A model generated the notes under the pieces. It was not told the origin of the DNA. It did not search any database and was given only the letters and a program-made list of their open reading frames with translations. Positions 1-8,354 of a stretch of 36,721 nucleotides of DNA are shown piece after piece (positions within the stretch are counted from its first letter, which is position 1; every line of letters starts with the position of its first letter). This stretch comes from Sulfurovum sp. (GTDB taxonomy: Bacteria; Campylobacterota; Campylobacteria; Campylobacterales; Sulfurovaceae): assembly GCA_027082955.1 (NCBI GenBank), contig JALWTA010000044.1:1-36721 (forward strand), written 5' to 3'. A program made the position numbers and the translations under genes.

Positions 1-125
1 TTGAAATACTCACAAACATCGCTCAGATTGAAAATATTGTCAAGGAGAATAAAGATATACTTCAAATTATCGCGCTACTCAGAGCCTACACGCAAAAAGA
101 GCTTGGGTTTATGTGCGAAAGTTGA
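1..125 (+). CDS. 3' end of an unidentified gene (partial)
   Basis: An open frame enters from the left edge (first full codon at position 3) and runs 40 codons to a TGA at 123-125. The visible peptide ends in ...LLRAYTQKELGFMCES and reads like a real helical, charged C-terminus (EILTNIAQIENIVKENKD...). The competing frame starting at position 1 gives an unlikely, Arg/Lys/Cys-rich peptide. I do not recognise the family. The gene is convergent with ubiD, which ends at 240. Confidence 0.5.
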   Translation, partial: EILTNIAQIENIVKENKDILQIIALLRAYTQKELGFMCES

Positions 126-213
126 GAAAAATTTAAATCCAACACATTTTCCTTGTTGTTTCGAGGATTTTTTGTGTCAAGTGACGGGTTTCTCCTGAAA
201 ATGTGTCGGTTGG

Positions 214-233
214 AAATCTCTATTTCGAGATTT
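214..233 (-). terminator. small hairpin after ubiD
   Basis: A 7-bp inverted repeat (AAATCTC / GAGATTT, 6-nt loop) lies 6 nt beyond the ubiD stop. It is placed like a terminator between the convergent genes, but no T-run follows on the minus strand, so the call is weak. Confidence 0.3.
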
Positions 234-239
234 GGGCTC

Positions 240-2063
240 CTATTTAAATGGCAGTAATCCAAACTTTCTTATAAATGTCTCATCAATATCGATGATCCCT
301 TGTGCCTGAAGCCTATCAAGCACCTCTTTGGTACAGAAGGTATCTCCCGGCCACTCTCTCTCAAACCCGTCAAGCGCATTTTTATTGGTGGCATCCACCG
401 CGATAAACCCTTTACGTTTGACATCACGCTGTGCATCAATATTGTTCACCACACGCCAGATCAGCATATAGGGGTCATTGATGTCATTGTTCTGTGCATC
501 GACGACAATCAGCACCTTGATATGCGTTTTGAGCACTCGAAGTTCTTTGATCAGCTTCAACTGTGAACGCTGCTTGTCTACGGCAATGATACAGAGAGGG
601 TTTTTGGTATGGGTCATATACTGTTTGAGTGCAACAATATTGGTATCGATCTCCTGCATCTTTGCAAGCAATGCAGCATCCTCAAGCAGTGCTTCAACCC
701 CTTCTGATACCTCATCGCCCGTTGCATCGATACCAAGCTTCCCTCCGACAAACTGCTCAGGGGCGGAGTGGTCGAGATGATCGACGATCCCTTCGGTAAT
801 GAGTATACGCTCCGGACTAAGACGATTGAGAATATGTTCGCTTATCGCTTCATGATCTTCTAGTGCCGGGGCATCTTCACCCACAAAGATGGCATGCTTG
901 ACAAAACTCATCTGCCCAACCCCCCAAAAGGCATGCATAAACTGCTGTGCATGCCCTGGATAGTGTACTTGCATCTTTGCTAAAATAAGGTTGTGAAAGA
1001 CACCGTTTTCGGGCATATAGTAGTCAATCAGATCGGGAGCCATAGGCTTGAGCATCGGTAAAAAGACCCGTTCGGTCGCCCAGCCCATATATTTGTCCTC
1101 CAGCGGCGGTTTGCCTACCACCGTTGCGGCAAAGACAGGGTTTTGCTTCATCGTAATCGTCTCTACTTCCATGACAGGAAAAGGCTCTTTGAGGGTATAG
1201 TAGCCGGTATGATCACCAAACGGTCCTTCTATCTCCATCTTCTCAGGATCGACAAAACCCTCGATGACCACATCCACATCACGGGGGATATAGATATCAT
1301 TGGTAATCGACTTGACCAGCTGTGCATTGCGGTTACGTACAAAGCCATAAAGCAGCATCTCGAACATCCCATGCGGCATAGGTGCCTGCCCGCACCAGAT
1401 ATAGAGCGGATCGCCGCCTATGGCAACGGAGACCGGCATCTTTTTGCCCACTTTTTGATACTGGTCAAAAAAGTGTGAAGCATCTTTGTGAATCTGCCAG
1501 TGCATCCCAAGGCGGTGTTTGTCATACTGCTGCAAGCGGTACATCCCAAGATTTTGCATCTTGCCGTCAAGACTCTGCGTATAGACCTGCCCCATCGTAA
1601 TGAACGGCCCTCCATCCTCTTCCCATGTTTTGAGAATGGGGAGCCTGTCCAGATCGACCTGATCTTTAGGAATGACCACCTCCTGACACTCGCCTCTAAA
1701 ACTCAAGCGTTTTGGAAATACATTTTTCAAAGAGAAGAGTTTGGGGATCATCGCCAGCTTGGCTTTGAGTGTCTTTGGCGGCTTGAGTTTAAGCAGTTCC
1801 TCTATCCCCTCTGCCACCTCGTCAGGATGTTTGCCAAAGATCTTCTGCGTAATCTCTTTGTTGGCAAAAATATTCATAAGCACAGGCATATCGTACTCGA
1901 TGCCTTTGGCTTTGTTGATCGGCTGGGTAAACAGAAGTGGTCTTGAGTCCTCTTTTTTGACCTCTATGTAGGCAACATGAGGGATTTCAAGTTCCACATC
2001 GAGCGGTTCATCAATAATTTTCAGATTGCCGTTCTCTTTGAGCCATGCAATGACATCTTCCAT
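240..2063 (-). CDS. ubiD: UbiD-family menaquinone biosynthesis decarboxylase
   Basis: A 607-residue UbiD-type decarboxylase, which uses prenylated FMN to decarboxylate an aromatic acid. The length matches the long menaquinone-type subfamily, which in bacteria using the futalosine route removes the carboxylate from the prenylated naphthoate (MqnL role). Visible family motifs are GMYRLQ near residues 173-178, holding the conserved Arg of the R-E-E/D active site, and EGPFGDHTGYY at 279-289, holding the cofactor and metal-site acidic residues. The ATG at 2063 follows GAAGG at 7-nt spacing. It has its own -10 box directly after a terminator that closes hemC, so it can be transcribed independently. 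The same neighbourhood carries a polyprenyl diphosphate synthase, which could make the quinone side chain. The exact substrate is inferred from family and phylum. Confidence 0.9.
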   Translation of the reverse strand: MEDVIAWLKENGNLKIIDEPLDVELEIPHVAYIEVKKEDSRPLLFTQPINKAKGIEYDMPVLMNIFANKEITQKIFGKHPDEVAEGIEELLKLKPPKTLKAKLAMIPKLFSLKNVFPKRLSFRGECQEVVIPKDQVDLDRLPILKTWEEDGGPFITMGQVYTQSLDGKMQNLGMYRLQQYDKHRLGMHWQIHKDASHFFDQYQKVGKKMPVSVAIGGDPLYIWCGQAPMPHGMFEMLLYGFVRNRNAQLVKSITNDIYIPRDVDVVIEGFVDPEKMEIEGPFGDHTGYYTLKEPFPVMEVETITMKQNPVFAATVVGKPPLEDKYMGWATERVFLPMLKPMAPDLIDYYMPENGVFHNLILAKMQVHYPGHAQQFMHAFWGVGQMSFVKHAIFVGEDAPALEDHEAISEHILNRLSPERILITEGIVDHLDHSAPEQFVGGKLGIDATGDEVSEGVEALLEDAALLAKMQEIDTNIVALKQYMTHTKNPLCIIAVDKQRSQLKLIKELRVLKTHIKVLIVVDAQNNDINDPYMLIWRVVNNIDAQRDVKRKGFIAVDATNKNALDGFEREWPGDTFCTKEVLDRLQAQGIIDIDETFIRKFGLLPFK

Positions 2064-2091
2064 GCTTCTACCTTCATATCAAATTGAAGAG

Positions 2092-2097
2092 ATTATA
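2092..2097 (-). promoter_or_regulatory. -10 box of ubiD
   Basis: A perfect TATAAT on the minus strand about 30 nt upstream of the ubiD ATG, immediately after the T-run of the hemC terminator. No clear -35 box is visible, which is common for sigma-70 promoters in this phylum. Confidence 0.55.
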
Positions 2098-2099
2098 GC

Positions 2100-2126
2100 A
2101 AAAAAGGGCTTACTGCGCTGCCCTTT
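2100..2126 (-). terminator. Rho-independent terminator downstream of hemC
   Basis: On the minus strand the stem AAAGGGC / GCCCTTT (7 bp, 10-nt loop) is followed by six Ts at 2105-2100. It lies between hemC and the ubiD -10 box and separates the two transcripts. Confidence 0.7.
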
Positions 2127-2176
2127 AATAATGTACATTTGATGATTTTTAAGTAAGGTAGTTTGTATTGTATATA

Positions 2177-2200
2177 CACTCTCATGAGAATATGAGAGTG
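2177..2200 (-). other. 9-bp hairpin after hemC
   Basis: Perfect inverted repeat CACTCTCAT / ATGAGAGTG with a 6-nt loop, 12 nt past the hemC stop. There is no T-run on either strand, so it is not a standard terminator. It may protect the hemC mRNA 3' end or be a protein site. Confidence 0.4.
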
Positions 2201-2212
2201 GTATTGGAAGCG

Positions 2213-3178
2213 TTAAAGTCTTTCAGGCATCTCATCTTTAAAGGCGATCTTCTCGGCATTTTCGAGAATGTCAAGCGCACCTTTTTCTATCATCTTCTGA
2301 GCGAGTGTATCTCCAAGGATATCGGCTTCATCAAGCGGAGCTTCCATCTGCTCATGCAAAATATGTGTACCGTCCGGATAGCCGATCATCGCTCTGACAT
2401 TCACCTTTTTATGCTCTCCATCAGCTTCAATGGCAGCATTGACCGCTACAGGTGCAGAGCATCCTGCACCGATAACTGAGATAAAATCACGTTCTACTTT
2501 AGTCGCCAAAAACGTATCTTCATCATTAAGACTCATAGCAATCTCTCTGATACGCTCGTTATTGGCAACAATCTCGATTCCCAGAGCAGCCTGTCCCATA
2601 GGCGGGATGAAGAAGTCCAGTTTTTTCACATGAGGGATATCTTTAAGAAGATCAAGTCGTTTAAGTCCGATATAGGCAAGGATAATCGCATCGTACTGCC
2701 CTTCGGCAAGCTTTCGCAAACGGGTGTTTACATTACCTCGGAGGTCTTTGACCTTAAGATCGGGACGTTTTTCCAAAAGCTGCATACGGCGACGCAGAGA
2801 GGTCGTACCTACCACTGCACCTTTTGGAAGTTCCTCAAGACTTTTGTAGGTATGGGAGAGAAATACATCACTCTGGTCTTGGCGTTTGGTAATAGCACAC
2901 AGCTCCAACCCATCGTGGATATAGGTGGGCACATCTTTGAGGGAGTGGACTGCCATATCGGCATTGCCTGCAAGCATCTCATCTTCCAGCTCTTTGGTAA
3001 AATGTCCTTTGCCTCCCACAAGTGCCAACGGCTTGTCTAGGATCTTGTCACCTTTGGAGGTAATCTCGTTTAGCTCTACCGTCACATCCGGAAACGATGT
3101 TTCGATCCGCTCTTTGATATGATATGCCTGCCAGAGTGCCAATGCACTCGCCCGTGTTGCTATGACCAGTTTTTCCAA
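2213..3178 (-). CDS. hemC: porphobilinogen deaminase (hydroxymethylbilane synthase)
   Basis: A 321-residue HemC, cytoplasmic, joining four porphobilinogens into hydroxymethylbilane. The catalytic Asp is in HSLKDVP (D82). GTTSLRRR (124-131) and LRGNVNTRL (145-153) form the acidic-substrate and cofactor-binding sites. The dipyrromethane attachment cysteine is C240 in GAGCSAPVAV. The start is TTG at 3178, preceded by AAGGA at good spacing. Upstream by 17 nt is the thioredoxin-fold gene, and hemA lies in the same transcription unit, so two steps of the C5 heme pathway are together. Confidence 0.95.
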   Translation of the reverse strand: MEKLVIATRASALALWQAYHIKERIETSFPDVTVELNEITSKGDKILDKPLALVGGKGHFTKELEDEMLAGNADMAVHSLKDVPTYIHDGLELCAITKRQDQSDVFLSHTYKSLEELPKGAVVGTTSLRRRMQLLEKRPDLKVKDLRGNVNTRLRKLAEGQYDAIILAYIGLKRLDLLKDIPHVKKLDFFIPPMGQAALGIEIVANNERIREIAMSLNDEDTFLATKVERDFISVIGAGCSAPVAVNAAIEADGEHKKVNVRAMIGYPDGTHILHEQMEAPLDEADILGDTLAQKMIEKGALDILENAEKIAFKDEMPERL

Positions 3179-3195
3179 GAGATTTCCTTTAGACT

Positions 3196-4032
3196 CTATT
3201 TGATAAATTTTTTGTATCCATCACGCATCTTGTCCCACTCACCGTCAATGTATATTGTCGGTGTGCCCGTCACCATCATGCGTGCTGCTGCATCTTCATC
3301 TGCTTTCATCGCTTTTTTTACCTGAGGATCATCGATCTGCGCCTGTGTGACATCAAAGCCTGTATATTTTTTTACCAGTGGCAGGATCTTCTTTGGATCT
3401 CGCAAACGTGTATCGATCTTGAGTGTATACATTTTGTCTATCACATCTTTACGTCCCTTTGTCTGTGCTACATGCATAACGCGTGTCAACACATCCGAAA
3501 CCGGATGGATACGAAGCAGCGGCAGATGATAATAGTACAATGCAATCTTGTCAGGATGTGCCTGCGCTGCTTTTAGGATGCCAGGTACCGTGGCTTGACA
3601 GAAAGGGCACATCGGATCAGAAAATACAACGATCTTGTGTGCAGCATCTTTGTTCCCGTAGAGAAGATGTGCATCATCATACATACCTGCCGGCACTGTC
3701 GGGCGAATATCCTCACGGTAGTCATGCCCTGTCTTTAGATTGACCAGATGACCTGTAATGAGTCCATCTTTGACGAACATCGTCTCGGGCACATGGATTT
3801 GCTGTTTTTGATAGGTAAGATCCATAGTAGTAAGGACAATATCCCATCCCGGAAGTGCTTTATGGGTCTTTACTCCCAATATGGTCACACCATCAACCTT
3901 TACCTGAGGGTTTTTTACAATATTACGCTTGACATAATTGACAAGTAACTTGGTATCCGGGGCACTATTTGCGCTCAATGCGATCGTTGCTACCAATGTT
4001 GTCGTCAACAATTTCGACATCAATGACATCAT
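3196..4032 (-). CDS. periplasmic thioredoxin-fold protein, DsbC/DsbG-like
   Basis: A 278-residue exported disulfide oxidoreductase or isomerase. An N-terminal signal peptide ends near SANSA (residues 20-24). An N-terminal region of about 100 residues resembles the DsbC dimerisation part. The thioredoxin domain has active site CPFC at 142-145 and the cis-Pro loop TGTPTIY at 255-261. AAGGAG lies just upstream of tandem ATGs at 4032 and 4029, so the start is firm even though it puts the first 68 nt inside fxsA in another frame. It sits between fxsA and hemC; whether it serves c-type cytochrome or general disulfide chemistry cannot be told from sequence. Confidence 0.85.
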   Translation of the reverse strand: MMSLMSKLLTTTLVATIALSANSAPDTKLLVNYVKRNIVKNPQVKVDGVTILGVKTHKALPGWDIVLTTMDLTYQKQQIHVPETMFVKDGLITGHLVNLKTGHDYREDIRPTVPAGMYDDAHLLYGNKDAAHKIVVFSDPMCPFCQATVPGILKAAQAHPDKIALYYYHLPLLRIHPVSDVLTRVMHVAQTKGRKDVIDKMYTLKIDTRLRDPKKILPLVKKYTGFDVTQAQIDDPQVKKAMKADEDAAARMMVTGTPTIYIDGEWDKMRDGYKKFIK

Positions 4033-4408
4033 CTTCTCCTTTATGTGTATAAAAATCGTTTGGATGCTCTTGTTCCGGTGTTATTGTAGCTATTAATTGT
4101 AAATAAACCGTGTAAAGCAGAGCAATAACTCCTAAAAAATCACTCAGCACACCAGGGAAAATCAGCAGCAGTGCACCGACAAGATAGGAGGTCGTTGCAT
4201 CCTGAAATTTTCGAACATCCAGTTTTCCTCTGTGTAACGAATACATATTGCCCAGCACGGCATAGGGAGAGTTTTTCAAAAGCAGTGAACCAATTACAAT
4301 CGTCGCGATGGTCCAGACAGTCGCCCAGAATGCACCGATAATCTCAAGCATCTTCAGCGAAAAGTATATCTCAAGAAAAAGATAGGGAAGCAGAACAACA
4401 ATCAGCAT
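3965..4408 (-). CDS. fxsA: FxsA family membrane protein
   Basis: A 147-residue inner-membrane protein of the FxsA family, known in E. coli for relieving phage T7 exclusion by F when overexpressed; its normal role is unclear. Hydrophobic segments are visible near residues 1-18, 22-47 and 75-110, with the family-like GSLLLKN and [13 protein letters not shown] motifs. The C-terminus is polar and acidic. The ATG at 4408 overlaps the proS stop by 7 nt, implying translational coupling. Its 3' end overlaps the DsbC-like gene by 68 nt. Confidence 0.85.
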   Translation of the reverse strand: MLIVVLLPYLFLEIYFSLKMLEIIGAFWATVWTIATIVIGSLLLKNSPYAVLGNMYSLHRGKLDVRKFQDATTSYLVGALLLIFPGVLSDFLGVIALLYTVYLQLIATITPEQEHPNDFYTHKGEDDVIDVEIVDDNIGSNDRIERK

Positions 4409-6108
4409 AGCTTCTCTTCGACAAAGGATGCGATCTCCTCTGCCGAGACCTCCTCTTTGATCATCCCGTCACGTGTTACGAACTCTACCAGTCCCTCAGC
4501 CAGTTTTTTTCCGATGATAACCGCATGGGGAATACCGATGAGCTCATAGTCTTTCATCTTGGCACCAAAACGGTCTTTTCTGTCATCAAAGAGCACATCG
4601 ATCCCCTTTAAACGCAATGCTTCATAGAGTTTCTCACCCAGTGCAAGCTGCGCTTCGTCTTTGATGTTGGAGACCATGATGTACAGATCAAACGGTGCTG
4701 ACTCTTTCGTCCAGATGCAGCCTTTCTCATCATGGTGCTGTTCAATAATGGCTGCAAGCAGACGGCTCACACCGATACCATACGTTCCCATCACCATCGG
4801 CTGCGCTTTACCATTTTCATCAAGGAAGGTACACCCAAGCGGTTCAGAGTAACGGGTACCAAGCTGAAAAATGTGCCCCGCTTCGATCCCTTTGGTGTAG
4901 CGCAGGCTGCCGCCGCAGTGAGGACAGCTGTCCCCCTCCTGTACCGCGACCAGATCAGCATATATGAAATCTCCGGAAATGGTATTGCCTGTGGTGTGAT
5001 ACTCCTTCTCATTTGCACCGCAAATCATATCGGTAGCATCTTTGAGGGTATTGTCCACAACCACACGCACCCCTTTAGGCGCATTGAGCGGTGACATAAA
5101 CCCGGCAGCAAGCCCTGCCTGGGCAAGCTCCTCTTCACTCACATCCACCAGTTCGTTGGCATCTACCGCGTTGCAGGCTTTCACCTCCTGCAGCTCGTCA
5201 GAGCCTCTGAGTGCAAAAAGCACGATCTCGCTTCTGCCCTCATCGTAGAGTGCCCGCATCGCAACGGTTTTGACCAGATAGTAAGGATCGACATCAAAAA
5301 AGCTTGCAAGCTCCTCCATCGTTGAAGTGTTGGGGGTATGTACTTTCTCTTTGCCAAGCCGCGGTTCCGGTGCATCACACGGCTTTTCCTGACGTACTGC
5401 CGCTTCGATGTTGGCACCATAGTCACACGCATCACAGACCACGATCGTATCTTCACCGCTGTCGGCAAGCACCATAAACTCTTTGCTTCCCGATCCGCCG
5501 ATCGCCCCGGAGTCTGCTTCGACCACACGGAACGCCAGCCCAAGACGGGTGAAGATCTTTTTGTAGGTCTCTTCCATCAGATCGAACTCTCGCTTCATAT
5601 CTGCCTCATCGGCATGGAAGCTGTAGCCGTCTTTCATCAGAAACTCACGTCCGCGCATCAACCCGAAACGGGGTCTGATCTCATCACGGAACTTGAGATT
5701 GATCTGATAGAGGTTCAGTGGCAGCTGTTTGTAGCTCTTGACACTCTGTCGCACGAGATTGACCATCATCTCCTCATGGGTCGGACCAAGCACAAATTCA
5801 TTCTCTTTTCTATCTTTGAAGCGCAGCAGCTCTTTACCGTACTTCTCATAGCGTCCGCTCTCTTCCCAGAGTGAAGCAGGTGTTACAAACGAAAGGCTTA
5901 CTTCCTGACATCCTGCCGCATCAAGCTCCTCTTTGACCACACTGCGTACACGATCAAGCACCTTTTTGCCAAGCGGGAGGAAATTGTAAAGTCCACTGCC
6001 GCCTACTGACTGGATAAACCCGCCTCTAAGCAGGAAGATATGGCTTGCCAGTGTCGCATCGTTTGGGGTCTCTTTGGTTGTCGGTACTAATAGTCTGGAA
6101 AATCTCAC
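4402..6108 (-). CDS. proS: prolyl-tRNA synthetase (bacterial type)
   Basis: A 568-residue class II synthetase charging tRNA-Pro. Motif 2 is [16 protein letters not shown] (141-156), motif 3 is [10 protein letters not shown] (441-450), and VLGPTHEE is at 106-113. Between motifs 2 and 3 lies the long bacterial insertion with the YbaK-like editing domain (about 225-390), bounded by CDAC (225-228) and CPHC (395-398). The start codon is GTG at 6108, giving a 4-nt GTGA overlap with the hemA stop. The length and domain order are normal. Confidence 0.97.
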   Translation of the reverse strand: MRFSRLLVPTTKETPNDATLASHIFLLRGGFIQSVGGSGLYNFLPLGKKVLDRVRSVVKEELDAAGCQEVSLSFVTPASLWEESGRYEKYGKELLRFKDRKENEFVLGPTHEEMMVNLVRQSVKSYKQLPLNLYQINLKFRDEIRPRFGLMRGREFLMKDGYSFHADEADMKREFDLMEETYKKIFTRLGLAFRVVEADSGAIGGSGSKEFMVLADSGEDTIVVCDACDYGANIEAAVRQEKPCDAPEPRLGKEKVHTPNTSTMEELASFFDVDPYYLVKTVAMRALYDEGRSEIVLFALRGSDELQEVKACNAVDANELVDVSEEELAQAGLAAGFMSPLNAPKGVRVVVDNTLKDATDMICGANEKEYHTTGNTISGDFIYADLVAVQEGDSCPHCGGSLRYTKGIEAGHIFQLGTRYSEPLGCTFLDENGKAQPMVMGTYGIGVSRLLAAIIEQHHDEKGCIWTKESAPFDLYIMVSNIKDEAQLALGEKLYEALRLKGIDVLFDDRKDRFGAKMKDYELIGIPHAVIIGKKLAEGLVEFVTRDGMIKEEVSAEEIASFVEEKLC

Positions 6109-7412
6109 GCGTTGTATCCTTTGGTATGATGATCGTTTTTGTACTGTTTGAGATCGACATGCTCTGTATCTACATTGAACATCTTTTTGACAGCTTCAAT
6201 ACAGTTGGCATTTTTCTTTTCTGTCGATGATTTTCTGAGATTCTGTGTCGGGTCATGCAGAAAACGGTTGAACATCTGCTCTGCCATTTTACGCATATTG
6301 GCTTCATACTCCGGTGGGACAAATCCCTTCTTCAGTGCCCGCTGCATCTCTTTGTCTATGGCTTCTGAGACATGCTGACGCATCTGTTTGATGACCGGTT
6401 CAATGGAGAGCGCACGCAGCCATGCATAAAACTCTTCTGTATACTGCTCGACGATCTCTGCTGCTCTGATCGCCTGTTCCTGACGCATCGCATGGTTTTC
6501 GTTGGAAATGCTTTTAAGGTCATCGATGCGGTAGAGTTCAAGCTTTGGCAGATCCATATCGGCAATGTCCCGCGGGATCGCCATATCGAACCAGTGTCTT
6601 GGTAGTGTTTCGTTCTCAATAAGCGACTGCGTGATCACCGGTTCGGGCGAAGAGGTAGCTGAGAAGAGCAGGCGGTAACGGTTGAGATATTTGGGAAGAT
6701 TTTCCATCGTATCGGCTTTGACATTCTCACCAAGCAAATCCGAAACCTTCTCGACTTTTTCAAGGTCACGCCCGATGATCACAACATCACATCCGACACG
6801 AAGCAGATGTTTTGCCGCAAGTACACCCATCTCACCGGCACCCACAACGATCCCTTTCATTCCCTGAATGTTATCACCAAGCAGCTTATGTGCCTGAGCT
6901 ACGGCAACAGAGGCAATAGAGATGGGGTTTTGGGAGATGTTGGTCGCGTTGCGCACCTGTGCGGCACACTTGACCGCATGGGAGATGACGCGGTTAAGAC
7001 GCTTGCCTGCCGTACCGTTCTGGAACGATACACGGAATGCATCCTTTACCTGTCCCGTGATCTGCGATTCACCGACCACCAGAGAATCCAGTGACGAAAC
7101 CACCGAAAAGATGTGCCGGATCGCCTCTTCATCATCATAGCGCTTTGCCGTGTTTTTCAGATCATAGAAACTAAGTCCGCTTTTTTGGCTCATCAATCCC
7201 AAAACAGCATGAAAACTGGAGAAGTTATCACGCGTAGCAAGTACGATCTCAACGCGGTTACAGGTCGAAATGATGAACGCTTCATGAATAAACTCAAAAT
7301 GGATCAGTTGATCTAGGATCTCTTTCATCTCTTCATTGTTAGCGAACGCCAGCTTCTCACGCATGGCAAGATCACAGTTTTTATGAGAGAAACTTACTAC
7401 CTGATAGTACAT
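6105..7412 (-). CDS. hemA: glutamyl-tRNA reductase
   Basis: A 435-residue enzyme that reduces Glu-tRNA-Glu to glutamate-1-semialdehyde with NADPH, the first committed step of C5 heme synthesis. The catalytic cysteine is C51 in STCNRVEI. The conserved [11 protein letters not shown] is at 113-123 and the nucleotide-binding GAGEMG near 192-197. The ATG at 7412 shares its A with the stop of the upstream prenyl synthase gene (TAATG), and the 3' end overlaps proS by 4 nt, so the three genes look translationally coupled. Confidence 0.97.
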   Translation of the reverse strand: MYYQVVSFSHKNCDLAMREKLAFANNEEMKEILDQLIHFEFIHEAFIISTCNRVEIVLATRDNFSSFHAVLGLMSQKSGLSFYDLKNTAKRYDDEEAIRHIFSVVSSLDSLVVGESQITGQVKDAFRVSFQNGTAGKRLNRVISHAVKCAAQVRNATNISQNPISIASVAVAQAHKLLGDNIQGMKGIVVGAGEMGVLAAKHLLRVGCDVVIIGRDLEKVEKVSDLLGENVKADTMENLPKYLNRYRLLFSATSSPEPVITQSLIENETLPRHWFDMAIPRDIADMDLPKLELYRIDDLKSISNENHAMRQEQAIRAAEIVEQYTEEFYAWLRALSIEPVIKQMRQHVSEAIDKEMQRALKKGFVPPEYEANMRKMAEQMFNRFLHDPTQNLRKSSTEKKNANCIEAVKKMFNVDTEHVDLKQYKNDHHTKGYNA

Positions 7413-8308
7413 TAAAACTCCCTATCTATCATTTCCGTTGCAATCTCAGAAAGCGCATCTTCACCAAGACGGTTCATCAATTCTACTGCTTCTTCAATCA
7501 ATTCGCGCGCCTGAGCATAGCATTTCATGGGTATCTGGTGCATCTGCATCTGTGCCATGATCCACTGCTGCTCTTCTTCGGAAAGTACCTTCGCATGCAT
7601 GTTTTTCAGCTTTTCCCTGTCTGACTCACCAAGTGCATCATAAAGGTAAATATACGGCAGTGTCGTTTTGCCTTCGGCAAAGTCATGCAGTGCCGGTTTG
7701 CCAAGCGTGGCACTGTCAGCAGTAATATCAAGCAGGTCATCTATCATCTGAAATGCCAACCCAAGGTTACGACCATAGATCATAAACGGCTCTTTAGGCT
7801 TGCCTGCCAGCAGTGCGGCAGCTCCGGCACTCGCTTCAATAAGCGATGCGGTCTTTTGATAAATCATATCAAGATAAACCGAAGTATCGGTATTAAACAT
7901 TTTGGAAAGCGAAACATCTTTCAGCTCACCCAAACTCAGCTGTGTAACCGCATTTGAGATCACTTTGGCAACATCGGGTGAGATGTTGTTCAATTCAAAG
8001 AAGCCTTTGGAGTAGAGAATATCTCCAAGCATAATAGCCGTTTTGTTGCCATAAAGCGCATTGAGAGAGGGTTTGCTGCGGCGTGTATCGGCATCATCAA
8101 TCACATCATCGTGCAGCAGGCTTGCCGCATGGATCATCTCAACAATCGCTGCAGTTTTGACTGCAGAGAGTTTTTCACCCGCAATTTTTAATATGAGTTT
8201 GGCACGCAGCCGCTTGCCTTGAGGAAGTTTGGCATAGAGCGCTTCGACCTCTTTATCGTCAAGCTCTGCAATAAACTGTTCTATCTTTCTCTCAACGGCA
8301 CTTAACAT
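7412..8308 (-). CDS. polyprenyl diphosphate synthase
   Basis: A trans-isoprenyl diphosphate synthase, probably for the menaquinone side chain. The two aspartate-rich motifs are DDVID followed by DTRR (about 67-76) and DDLLD (about 190-194). I choose the ATG at 8308 (298 residues). The first ATG of the frame, at 8323, lies over AAGGAACC, which is the ribosome-binding site of the second ATG, 8 nt downstream. Chain length cannot be assigned from sequence. It is coupled to hemA (TAATG) and follows the RND gene after 46 nt. Confidence 0.9.
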   Translation of the reverse strand: MLSAVERKIEQFIAELDDKEVEALYAKLPQGKRLRAKLILKIAGEKLSAVKTAAIVEMIHAASLLHDDVIDDADTRRSKPSLNALYGNKTAIMLGDILYSKGFFELNNISPDVAKVISNAVTQLSLGELKDVSLSKMFNTDTSVYLDMIYQKTASLIEASAGAAALLAGKPKEPFMIYGRNLGLAFQMIDDLLDITADSATLGKPALHDFAEGKTTLPYIYLYDALGESDREKLKNMHAKVLSEEEQQWIMAQMQMHQIPMKCYAQARELIEEAVELMNRLGEDALSEIATEMIDREF

Positions 8309-8354
8309 CTTGGTTCCTTGCATGCAAAAAGTGGATAATTATAGCCAAAAAAAG

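Noticed and set aside
1-198. Plus-strand open frame of 65 codons from position 1
   Set aside because: The peptide is unlike a real protein (Arg/Lys-rich then Cys/Phe-rich). The frame starting at position 3 gives a far more protein-like C-terminus ending at 125.
3196-4032. Later start for the DsbC-like gene to avoid overlap with fxsA
   Set aside because: Any start after the overlap would remove the signal peptide, and AAGGAG points to 4032/4029.
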